A stretch of DNA of 13,939 nt from an uncultured Acidimicrobiaceae bacterium (GTDB taxonomy: Bacteria; Actinomycetota; Acidimicrobiia; Acidimicrobiales; Bog-793), in the NCBI GenBank assembly GCA_903907185.1, contig CAIVND010000231.1, positions 1 through 13,939 of the forward strand, given 5' to 3'. Under the pieces are notes generated by a model. It was not told where the DNA came from and did no database searches. It was given only the letters and a program-made list of their open reading frames with translations. Shown one piece after another: positions 8,029 to 13,939 of this stretch. The position numbers were made by a program, and so were the translations under genes. Position 1 is the stretch's first letter; every line of letters starts with the position of its first letter.

Positions 8029-8049
8029 AGTAAACGCATGATCATGCAC
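8021..8049 (-). promoter_or_regulatory. argC promoter, predicted leaderless
   Basis: On the minus strand TATGAT (8026-8021) is followed by exactly 6 nt and then the ATG of argC at 8014. This puts the -10 element at -12 to -7 if transcription starts on the A of the ATG. No ribosome binding site is present. The -35 region is poor: TTGTGC or GTGCAT, depending on the spacer chosen. The element overlaps the two ArgR-type boxes, so repression would block RNA polymerase directly. The start point is inferred. Confidence 0.65.
8035..8048 (-). promoter_or_regulatory. ArgR-type operator box, distal
   Basis: The minus strand reads TGCATGATCATGCG, containing the perfect 12-bp palindrome GCATGATCATGC (8036-8047). 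It lies 20 bp from the proximal box, centre to centre. That is about two helical turns, the spacing expected for one ArgR hexamer binding paired ARG boxes. It overlaps the -35 region of argC. Confidence 0.65.
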
Positions 8050-8055
8050 AACGCC

Positions 8056-8080
8056 CTACAGACTACAGACCACTGCAGAC
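8056..8080 (-). repeat. Three short direct repeats in the trpA-argC gap
   Basis: On the minus strand the octamer GTCTGyAG occurs three times in 25 bp: GTCTGCAG at 8080-8073, GTCTGTAG at 8070-8063, and GTCTGTAG at 8063-8056, sharing one base with its neighbour. Spacings are 10 and 7 nt. They lie just upstream of the argC promoter. Function unknown; they could be an extra regulator site or chance. I see no convincing terminator in this 103-nt gap, so readthrough from trpA into argC is possible. Confidence 0.4.
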
Positions 8081-8117
8081 CCATCAGCTTGCAATGAACC
8101 GGACAATCAAGGTTGGG

Positions 8118-8924
8118 TTATTCGCCGGCGGGCCAGCGCTGATCAAGGGCTAGACGAATCTCGGAGATGAAATCGGCTGCGCCCTCTGGGCCTGCTCCAT
8201 CGAGGAGGCGTCGAATGAGGGCAGAGCCAACAACGACGCCATCGGCCTCTTCACAGATCGTCACTGCCTGTTCGGCATTAGAGACTCCGACGCCGACTAG
8301 CACTGGAAGATCAGTGACGAGTTGGCATCGGCGAGCGATTACTAACGCCGAGGATGCCACCTCGGTCCTTTCACCTGTGACGCCAAGAAGCCCGACTGCA
8401 TAAACGAACCCCTTACTTGCCTCACAGATACGAACAAGTCGTTCATCAGGAGTTGTCGGGGCGACAAGCTGGACGGCGTCAATAGTGGCGGCCGATGCTT
8501 CAGCCATCCACTCCGCAGCCTCATCGAGTGGGAGATCAGGCAGGATAGCGCCAGCGATGTTCGCAGCGGCGAGCGACTGCGCCATGCGGTGGTATCCAGC
8601 GTGGGCAATGAGATTGGTATAGGTCATCACTGCGATGGGAACACCGACATCAAGACCCGCCAGTTCTGATATGACCGACTGCGGTGTTGTCCCTCGTTCA
8701 AGGGCGCGTACTGAGGCCGCTTGAATAATTGGACCGTCCATAACGGGGTCCGAGAAGGGAATTCCGACCTCGATCGCATTGGCACCCGCCTCTGCCAGCG
8801 CGTGAACAACATCAATCCAATTGTCGTCAAGGCCTCCTGTGACGTACGGCACAATGAGTTTGCGACCTGAATCGCGGACCGCGCGAAGGGGGCGCTCGAG
8901 AGGACCAATAGTTCGGTCACTCAA
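8118..8924 (-). CDS. trpA: Tryptophan synthase alpha chain
   Basis: TrpA cleaves indole-3-glycerol phosphate to indole and glyceraldehyde 3-phosphate, and passes indole through a tunnel to TrpB in the alpha2-beta2 complex. The protein is 268 aa, typical of this TIM-barrel family. The signature IEVGIPFSDPVMDGP (51-65) holds the catalytic Glu52 and Asp63. A glycine-rich phosphate-binding stretch (VGVGVSNAEQ) and a later VVVGSAL are also visible. The start is a TTG at 8924: the frame there gives the family-like N-terminus SDRTIGPLERPLRAV, no better in-frame start exists nearby, and the TTG overlaps the trpB TGA as TTGA. This makes translation likely to depend on coupling to trpB. Last gene of the trp block; argC follows after 103 nt. 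Confidence 0.96.
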   Translation of the reverse strand: MSDRTIGPLERPLRAVRDSGRKLIVPYVTGGLDDNWIDVVHALAEAGANAIEVGIPFSDPVMDGPIIQAASVRALERGTTPQSVISELAGLDVGVPIAVMTYTNLIAHAGYHRMAQSLAAANIAGAILPDLPLDEAAEWMAEASAATIDAVQLVAPTTPDERLVRICEASKGFVYAVGLLGVTGERTEVASSALVIARRCQLVTDLPVLVGVGVSNAEQAVTICEEADGVVVGSALIRRLLDGAGPEGAADFISEIRLALDQRWPAGE

Positions 8925-10102
8925 TTGAGGATCTCCATGATCTCCGCGACGTCTTTGTCGCCCCGGCCCGAAAGGGTCATCATCACTGTCGATCCCCTTG
9001 GGATCTCACCCGTTTCACAGGCACGGAGAATCCAGGCGAGCGCGTGGGCTGGCTCTAAGGCGGGCAAGATGCCCTCAGTTGCACAGAGCCGCTGAAAGGC
9101 CAGAAGAACTTCGGCGTCATTGACCGATTCGTAGGTGGCTCGACCAATTGCAGCAAGATAGGCATGTTCGGGTCCTACCCCTGGATAGTCGAGCCCGGCT
9201 GAAATTGAATGAGCCTCTTCGATCTGTCCTGACTCGTCTTGGAGAAAGTTTGAACGCATCCCATGAACGATGCCCGCCACACCTTTGCCATTTGCAGCAC
9301 CGCCCGAGGGCTCTACCCCGACAAGACGTGAGCGAGCATCAGCAAATCCCGCAAAGGTCCCTGCGGCGTTCGATCCACCCCCCACGCACGCAACAACAAT
9401 GTCCGGGTCCTCTCCATTCAAATATTCCTGACACTGGACTCGCGCTTCATCGCCTATAACTCTTTGAAACTGCCTGACCATAAAGGGATACGGGTGTGGA
9501 CCTACTACTGATCCGATGCAGTAATAGGTCGATTCAACTGAGGCCACCCAATCACGGAGTGCATCGTTAATGGCATCCTTCAAGGTTCGTGCTCCCGAAG
9601 TTACGGAGATGACCTCCGCACCAAGCAACTTCATTCGAAAGACATTCAATTCTTGCCGTTTGACGTCTACCTCACCCATATAAACCACGCACTCGAGTCC
9701 GAGCAGAGCAGCTGCAGTCGCTGAGGCAACTCCGTGTTGACCGGCACCGGTTTCGGCGATAAATCGTCGTTTACCCATACGCTTTGCAAGCAAAGCTTGT
9801 CCAAGGACGTTATTGATCTTGTGGGAACCGGTGTGGTTGAGATCTTCTCGCTTGAGCAGAAGCCGTATCCCTAGCTGATCTGACAACTGTCGGCACTCAG
9901 TGACCGGAGTTGGGCGACCTGCGTAGTGCTTCAGTAGATCATCGAGTTCATGTCGAAACGAAGGATCATTCCACGCCACGTTAAATGCCTGCTCGAGTTC
10001 GAGACAGGCGGGCACCAAACTCTCCGGAACGAAACGTCCTCCAAAATCACCAAATCGACCACTCTCAGTTGGGGGCTCCATAAATCTCGAGATATCGCTC
10101 AC
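8921..10102 (-). CDS. trpB: Tryptophan synthase beta chain
   Basis: TrpB is the PLP enzyme that condenses indole, delivered from TrpA, with serine to give tryptophan. The 393-aa length is standard for TrpB1. It shows GRFGDFGGRFVPE (15-27) at the N-terminus. KREDLNHTGSHKINN (84-98) carries Schiff-base Lys95, AETGAGQHG (116-124) holds the catalytic-site glutamate (Glu117), and the phosphate-binding loop is GGGSNA (241-246). TLSGRGDKD near the end closes the active site. The start is a GTG at 10102, whose GTGA overlaps the trpF stop; the conserved region begins soon after. The stop overlaps the trpA TTG by 4 nt. Presence of the N-terminal and COMM-type regions argues for the TrpA-dependent form rather than TrpB2. 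Confidence 0.97.
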   Translation of the reverse strand: MSDISRFMEPPTESGRFGDFGGRFVPESLVPACLELEQAFNVAWNDPSFRHELDDLLKHYAGRPTPVTECRQLSDQLGIRLLLKREDLNHTGSHKINNVLGQALLAKRMGKRRFIAETGAGQHGVASATAAALLGLECVVYMGEVDVKRQELNVFRMKLLGAEVISVTSGARTLKDAINDALRDWVASVESTYYCIGSVVGPHPYPFMVRQFQRVIGDEARVQCQEYLNGEDPDIVVACVGGGSNAAGTFAGFADARSRLVGVEPSGGAANGKGVAGIVHGMRSNFLQDESGQIEEAHSISAGLDYPGVGPEHAYLAAIGRATYESVNDAEVLLAFQRLCATEGILPALEPAHALAWILRACETGEIPRGSTVMMTLSGRGDKDVAEIMEILN

Positions 10103-10776
10103 CGTTCGTTCTGCCAGTTGTAAAGAGGGCTACCCGCATTTGGCGGGAAGTCATTAGCCGCGTCTGTCAACTTCTCCTCCGCCTCACGCACCGCTTGAAT
10201 GAATGCACGCAACTTGCGCGGATCTTTGTGACCGGGCGAACTCTCTACGCCAGAGTTCACGTCAACCCCCCATGGTCTAACTTGAGCGATCGCCTCCCCC
10301 ACATTTTCCGGCGTCAGACCACCTGCCAAGATCAGGCGATCGGTACGCGGAATGGACCCAAGAGTCGCCCAATCGAAGACTTGCCCTGAACCGGGCCGAG
10401 GAGAATCAACGAGCAGAGCATCAGCGGCATACTCCCCTGCCCGCTCAAGCATTGGTGAACCAGCACTAAACGCCTTGACCAAAAAGTGGACATGGGGGCG
10501 GATAAACGCAGCATCTTCGGGTCTCTCACTGCCGTGCAGTTGGACTCCCTTAACCCCAGACAATGTCACCAGGTCGACTACCCGTTCGGGAAGCGAATCA
10601 CGAAAGACCCCAACACTGATGATCTCGCCCGGAAGCCGCGAGGTGATCTGCGCGACTGCTCCAGTAGCGACCTGACGGGGAGAGGGTGCGAAGATGAACC
10701 CCACAGCATCGGCACCCATCGCGACCGAGAGGAGCGCTTCCTCCTCGTTGGTAATTCCGCAGATTTTGATGAACAT
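10099..10776 (-). CDS. trpF: Phosphoribosylanthranilate isomerase
   Basis: TrpF carries out the Amadori isomerisation of phosphoribosylanthranilate to CdRP, the step before TrpC. It is a (beta/alpha)8 barrel of 225 aa. The N-terminal FIKICGIT (2-9) has the general-base Cys6, GFIFAPSPRQV (26-36) and VQLHG (78-82) follow, and the general-acid Asp124 lies in LLVDS (121-125). GSGQVFDW (129-136), LAGGL (150-154) and DVNSGVE (172-178) form the phosphate-binding side. About 20 residues after the usual end (PNAGSPLYNWQNER) look like a short extension. The ATG shares one base with the trpC stop (TGATG), and the stop overlaps trpB by 4 nt. Many actinobacteria lack trpF and use the dual-substrate PriA instead, so its presence here is informative. 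Confidence 0.96.
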   Translation of the reverse strand: MFIKICGITNEEEALLSVAMGADAVGFIFAPSPRQVATGAVAQITSRLPGEIISVGVFRDSLPERVVDLVTLSGVKGVQLHGSERPEDAAFIRPHVHFLVKAFSAGSPMLERAGEYAADALLVDSPRPGSGQVFDWATLGSIPRTDRLILAGGLTPENVGEAIAQVRPWGVDVNSGVESSPGHKDPRKLRAFIQAVREAEEKLTDAANDFPPNAGSPLYNWQNER

Positions 10777-11588
10777 CAGCCCATCCTTCCATCTGCAGCC
10801 TCAGGATCGCCAAGCAATCTGCGTAGCGCCACTAAAGGATCAGAGGCGGTAACTAATGCTTCGCCGACCAAGATGGCGTCAAAACCGGCCTCACGCAGTG
10901 AGAGGACATCGGCTGACGTAGAGATTCCTGACTCGGCCACCCGGACAATTCCAGAGGGAATCTTTGCCCCAACCCGTCTCGCCCGATCTCCGTCGACCGA
11001 AAAGGTGCGGAGATCACGTTGATTGACACCGATGATCGTTGCTCCAATCCCAAGTGCCCGTTCCAACTCATTTTCATCATGGATTTCCACGAGTGCTGCC
11101 ATTCCAAGCTCTTGAGCAACTTGGTGAAATTCCAAAAGTTCTTCGTCACTTAGCGCAGCGACGATCAGCAAGATAGCGTCAGCCAACATAATCCGAGCGT
11201 CATAGATATCCGCGATCGAGATAGTGAAGTCCTTGCGAAGGGTAGGGATGGAAACCGACGTCCGCGCAGCGAGTAGATCTTCTTGAGAGCCACCAAAAAA
11301 CTCTGCGTCTGTGAGAACGGAAAGACAGTGTGCCCCGGCCTCGAGATAAACACTTGCCAACTTGGCGGGATCTAGTCGAGGTGCAAGCTCCCCCTTAGAG
11401 GGTGACCGGCGCTTGATCTCGGAGATCACTGCAACTCCGTTGCGCATCGAACCCTCGAGTAGCGCACCCGTAAAATCACGGGGCGGGGCGGTATTTACCG
11501 CCAGATCCCTGAGTTCACCAAGGTCAACCGTCCGTTCCAAATCGAGACGTCGGTGGTGCGCCAAAATCTCGTCGAGATAAGTTGCCAT
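10776..11588 (-). CDS. trpC: Indole-3-glycerol phosphate synthase
   Basis: TrpC closes the indole ring, turning CdRP into indole-3-glycerol phosphate with loss of CO2 and water. The 270-aa barrel shows ISEIKRRSPSKG (55-66) with Glu57 and Lys59, TLRKDF (116-121) with Lys119, and VEIHDE (167-172) with Glu168. GVNQRDL (187-193) with Asn189 and AESGI (218-222) complete the active site. I start it at the ATG at 11588 because MATYLDEIL matches the usual family N-terminus. An in-frame ATG at 11639 would add 17 unconserved residues and span the predicted promoter. No Shine-Dalgarno sequence precedes 11588, while TACAAT lies at -12 to -7, so a leaderless mRNA is predicted. First gene of the trp block. 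Confidence 0.95.
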   Translation of the reverse strand: MATYLDEILAHHRRLDLERTVDLGELRDLAVNTAPPRDFTGALLEGSMRNGVAVISEIKRRSPSKGELAPRLDPAKLASVYLEAGAHCLSVLTDAEFFGGSQEDLLAARTSVSIPTLRKDFTISIADIYDARIMLADAILLIVAALSDEELLEFHQVAQELGMAALVEIHDENELERALGIGATIIGVNQRDLRTFSVDGDRARRVGAKIPSGIVRVAESGISTSADVLSLREAGFDAILVGEALVTASDPLVALRRLLGDPEAADGRMG

Positions 11589-11594
11589 CAACCG

Positions 11595-11600
11595 ATTGTA
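11595..11600 (-). promoter_or_regulatory. trpC -10 element, predicted leaderless promoter
   Basis: TACAAT on the minus strand is followed by exactly 6 nt (CGGTTG) and the trpC ATG at 11588, the same geometry as at argC. There is no ribosome binding site and no room for a leader peptide, so classic ribosome-mediated trp attenuation is unlikely here. The -35 region has no good match to TTGACA. Confidence 0.55.
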
Positions 11601-11609
11601 CTGTTCAGT
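11600..11609. promoter_or_regulatory. Small inverted repeat abutting the trpC -10, candidate operator
   Basis: ACTGTTCAGT on the plus strand is an inverted repeat (ACTG, 2-nt centre, CAGT). It lies directly upstream of the trpC -10, at about -12 to -21. A regulator bound there would interfere with RNA polymerase. At only 4 bp per arm it could be chance; no known tryptophan operator is recognised. Confidence 0.25.
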
Positions 11610-11678
11610 GAAGAAATTCCTCACGCAACTAGGGCCCATGAACCGAGTAGCTACACATTGTCGCCTTAGACAGACGGC

Positions 11679-12425
11679 GTGCGCGACGATAGTGGGGTGA
11701 CTGAACCTGTGGAAGAAATGTCCGACGAAGTGATTCCTGCAGGCATCAAAGAATCGCTCGGCACCATCGTTGTTATTGAGGACGACGAAAATATCGCGGA
11801 GCTCGTGAATCTCTATCTTGTCAACGCCGGATTTCGGGTACTGCTCGCCAAAGAGGCGCGTACTGGCATGGACCTGATCGCCAACGAACGTCCCCTTCTC
11901 GTTCTTATGGATATTGGCTTACCTGGCCAGATCGATGGCCTAGAGGCCTGTCGGCAGATCCGCAAGAAGGACTCGGTACCGATCATCGTTATCACCGCTC
12001 GGGGTGATGAAGCTGACCGAATCTTTGGCTTAGAGCTTGGGGCCGATGACTATGTCACCAAGCCGTTCTCTCCTCGGGAGTTGGTCGCACGCGTAAAGAC
12101 CATTCTTCGTCGAACCGACGGGCTACGCGACGAGTCTGGTGAGATCCGATCGAACGGGACGTTATCGCTCGATCCGATGAGGAGGGAACTCACGATGGAT
12201 GGCGAGCTCGTCGTGCTTACCGCTCGCGAGTTTGATCTCCTTGAGTTTTTTCTCACCCACGCCGGCATCGTTCACAGTCGCCGGCAGCTCCTCGATGGAG
12301 TTTGGGGAAGAGGATGGTTTGGAGACGATCGCACTGTGGACGTTCACGTTCGGCAGCTTCGCCGAAAGCTCGGTGATGCCTTCCCCCTGACAACGGTATG
12401 GGGTGTCGGCTACCGATGCGACTAA
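11679..12425 (+). CDS. OmpR/PhoB-family response regulator
   Basis: A two-component transcription factor of up to 248 aa, numbered here from the GTG at 11679. The receiver domain (about 28-145) has the acidic cluster EDD (34-36), phospho-acceptor Asp78 in VLMDIGLPG, switch Thr106 in VITARGD and Lys128 in VTKPF. The C-terminal winged helix-turn-helix (about 155-248) includes TAREFDLLEFF (181-191), the DNA-recognition helix TVDVHVRQLRRKLGD (219-233) and the wing GVGYR. The start is uncertain: GTG 11679, GTG 11697 and ATG 11718 are all in frame, the first ~27 residues are unconserved, and only the ATG has a purine-rich GGAAG just upstream, rather close to it. Divergent from trpC and followed after 24 nt by its kinase. 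Target genes are unknown; nothing ties it to arginine or tryptophan. Confidence 0.93.
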   Translation: MRDDSGVTEPVEEMSDEVIPAGIKESLGTIVVIEDDENIAELVNLYLVNAGFRVLLAKEARTGMDLIANERPLLVLMDIGLPGQIDGLEACRQIRKKDSVPIIVITARGDEADRIFGLELGADDYVTKPFSPRELVARVKTILRRTDGLRDESGEIRSNGTLSLDPMRRELTMDGELVVLTAREFDLLEFFLTHAGIVHSRRQLLDGVWGRGWFGDDRTVDVHVRQLRRKLGDAFPLTTVWGVGYRCD

Positions 12426-12449
12426 CACCAGAACCTTTTAGATAACAAG

Positions 12450-13817
12450 ATGCGAGCACGAATCACCTTTGCGTTTGTTGCGATGCTCGCACTTGCGCTC
12501 CTCATTACAAGCGCTGCAAGCCTTCTTCTTGTGCGCCACGCGGCAAGCATCAATGCGCAAAAGACAGTATTGAATCAAGCGCAGGCGATTAAGAAACACA
12601 CGGGCCTAATCACCCCCGCGGAACTTTCGTTTATTCAATCTGTCGCCGGTATCGACAGCGCCTCCACGATTGTGATCAATCCCAAGGGGACAGTCATCTC
12701 CAAACCCCCTCCAAATATTCCGCTTCAATACATCGATGGAAAAGCTCTTGTCAAAGGACAGGTGATCTACGGTGCACACAATCACATTGCGTTTGCTGGC
12801 GTATTTCTTCTCAACACTGGACTAGACCGAGGCACACCGAGCACGACAGTGGCGCTGATTTTTGAGAGTAAAGAGCATTTTTCTGTGGCAAATGTTCCCT
12901 ACTTTGCCCTTGCCGGGCTGCTCTCTCTTCTGGTGGCTGCAGCATTTTCAATTGAAATCTCGAGGCGGATCTCACGCCACGTTAAAGCGGCCGCACGAGC
13001 AGCTCAGCAGATCGCGACAGGAGATTTCAGCGCCCGCATGACGCTGCCAGGACGCGGATATCCCGAGCTCGTCGAACTTCGCGATTCACTCAACTTGATG
13101 GCAGCTGATCTTGGTAGATCGCGAGAGGCCGAACGTGGATTTCTTCTCTCAATCAGCCACGAACTTCGCACGCCGCTGACCTCGATCCGAGGTTATGCCG
13201 AAGCGATTGCCGAAGGGCAGCTCCCTTCACCTTCCGCAGCAGCCCAGGTAGTAGTACAAGAGGCGGATCGATTGACGCGCTTAATTGAGGACCTCTTGGC
13301 CATGGCGCGACTATCCGTGCATCAATTCACCTTCATCATTGCAAGCTGTGATCTCATCGCCACAGCTCAAAGTGCAGTGGAGGCGCTTCGCTATGCCTGC
13401 GAAGAGTGCAATGTCATCCTTGATGTTGAAACCGACGACGTCCGGCTCGTCGGCGAGACGGACGCGGACCGACTCAGCCAGATCATCTCAAACCTCGTTG
13501 AGAATGCAATCAAATATGCAAAGACTCGCGTCGATGTCAAGATTCGACGAGGTCCAAACAGCGAACTGTTAGTGAGCGTCGGCGATGACGGTACCGGAAT
13601 CGACCCGGAGGACCAAGCTCATGTCTTCAAGCGACTCTTCACGGTTGATCGGACAAGTGACCGAAAGATTGGGACGGGACTTGGTCTGGCAATTGTGGCG
13701 GAGCTGACCGAGGCTCTGGGAGGAATCATCATGGTCGTTTCACCGAGAGATTCGGTGGGAGGAACGATCTTCGAGCTGGCGATCCCCCAAGTCGCGGTCG
13801 ACTCACCAGAGAGTTGA
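12450..13817 (+). CDS. Sensor histidine kinase, cognate partner of the upstream regulator
   Basis: A 455-aa membrane sensor kinase. Transmembrane segment 1 is about residues 5-28; an extracytoplasmic domain of some 120 residues (29-150) matches no sensor fold I recognise. Transmembrane segment 2 is about 151-169, followed by a HAMP linker (about 170-222). The dimerisation domain has SISHELRTPLTSIRGYAEA (234-252) with phospho-acceptor His237. The ATPase domain shows the N box NLVENAIKYA (348-357), G1 box DDGTGI (379-384), F region VFKRLF (392-397) and G2 box GTGLGLAIV (408-416), so all catalytic elements are intact. The HELRTPLTSIRGYAEAIAEG region resembles actinobacterial kinases. It begins 24 nt after the regulator stop without an obvious Shine-Dalgarno sequence, so it is probably co-transcribed and coupled. 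Signal unknown. Confidence 0.94.
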   Translation: MRARITFAFVAMLALALLITSAASLLLVRHAASINAQKTVLNQAQAIKKHTGLITPAELSFIQSVAGIDSASTIVINPKGTVISKPPPNIPLQYIDGKALVKGQVIYGAHNHIAFAGVFLLNTGLDRGTPSTTVALIFESKEHFSVANVPYFALAGLLSLLVAAAFSIEISRRISRHVKAAARAAQQIATGDFSARMTLPGRGYPELVELRDSLNLMAADLGRSREAERGFLLSISHELRTPLTSIRGYAEAIAEGQLPSPSAAAQVVVQEADRLTRLIEDLLAMARLSVHQFTFIIASCDLIATAQSAVEALRYACEECNVILDVETDDVRLVGETDADRLSQIISNLVENAIKYAKTRVDVKIRRGPNSELLVSVGDDGTGIDPEDQAHVFKRLFTVDRTSDRKIGTGLGLAIVAELTEALGGIIMVVSPRDSVGGTIFELAIPQVAVDSPES

Positions 13818-13840
13818 CACCGACTCGTATCACATGATTT

Positions 13841-13891
13841 CGGCTGCGAAGGTTTGGATCTCACAACTTAAGACGTCTTCGCCACCAGCCG
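13841..13891 (+). terminator. Imperfect stem-loop after the kinase gene, possible terminator
   Basis: CGGCTGCGAAG (13841-13851) can pair with CTTCG (13877-13881) and CAGCCG (13886-13891), leaving a 4-nt bulge (CCAC) and a ~25-nt loop. The bases after it (CAATTATTT) are only weakly T-rich, so it is a poor intrinsic terminator. The loop edge contains the palindrome AAGACGTCTT (13870-13879), which could be a protein site instead. Confidence 0.3.
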
Positions 13892-13910
13892 CAATTATTT
13901 GGCCATTCGC

Positions 13911-13939
13911 AGGAGGTGTAACACTTCGATGTATGTAAG
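13911..13939 (+). CDS. Possible start of a downstream gene with strong ribosome binding site
   Basis: AGGAGGTG (13911-13918) is a full complement to the 16S rRNA tail. The ATG at 13929 opens a frame that stays open to the window edge (three full codons plus two bases). The 10-12 nt spacing is somewhat long, and the second ATG (13933) is followed at once by a stop. Too little is present to say what it encodes. It is the strongest Shine-Dalgarno sequence seen in the window. Confidence 0.35.

Noticed and set aside
8015..8029. TTG start for argC at 8029
   Set aside because: It lies upstream of the -10 element and inside the operator; family members begin at the ATG at 8014.
8030..8117. Terminator between trpA and argC
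   Set aside because: No GC-rich stem followed by a T-run is present on the minus strand; only the direct repeats and the ArgR-type palindrome.
10486..11022. 178-codon plus-strand open frame opposite trpF and trpC
   Set aside because: Antisense shadow across two confident genes, with no recognisable motif.
11589..11639. ATG start for trpC at 11639
   Set aside because: The 17 added residues are not conserved, no ribosome binding site precedes it, and it would place the predicted promoter inside the gene.
11589..11717. trp attenuator, leader peptide or T-box between trpC and the regulator gene
   Set aside because: No tryptophan-codon-rich short frame, terminator/antiterminator pair or T-box motif is visible, and trpC appears leaderless.
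13814..13819. TTGACA overlapping the kinase stop as a promoter for the next gene
   Set aside because: A perfect -35 match, but no acceptable -10 hexamer occurs 16-18 nt downstream; CATGAT is only 13 nt away.

Overview
The window reads as a stretch of an actinobacterial chromosome of moderate GC content. The gene order argC-J-B-D-F-R-G-H with argR inside the operon is the classic actinobacterial arrangement. The argininosuccinate lyase, argininosuccinate synthase and histidine kinase sequences also resemble actinobacterial versions. Moderate GC with this layout would fit a deep-branching lineage such as Acidimicrobiia, but that placement is inference.

Layout. Positions 1-11588 hold twelve genes, all on the minus strand. 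In transcription order they are trpC-trpF-trpB-trpA, a gap of about 100 nt, then argC-argJ-argB-argD-argF-argR-argG-argH; argH runs off the left edge. Neighbouring genes overlap by 1 or 4 nt everywhere except trpA/argC (103 nt) and argR/argG (64 nt). Divergently, 11679-13817 on the plus strand encode an OmpR/PhoB-type response regulator and its sensor histidine kinase. A strong ribosome binding site and the first codons of another possible gene lie at the right edge.

How the genes work together. The arg genes cover every step from N-acetylglutamate to arginine, with ArgJ recycling the acetyl group, plus the repressor. The trp genes cover phosphoribosylanthranilate to tryptophan; trpE, trpG and trpD are not in the window. 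Just upstream of argC are two 14-bp palindromic ArgR-type boxes, 20 bp apart on the same face of the helix. The proximal box covers a TATGAT -10 element lying exactly at -12 to -7 relative to the argC ATG, which predicts a leaderless, ArgR-autoregulated transcript. trpC has the same geometry (TACAAT, 6 nt, ATG) and no Shine-Dalgarno sequence, so it also looks leaderless.

I found no mobile element, CRISPR array, RNA gene or clearly novel system. The most interesting points are the promoter/operator architecture at argC and trpC, a dedicated trpF in a probable actinobacterium (where PriA often does this job), and substitutions in the carbamoyl-phosphate loop of ArgF.
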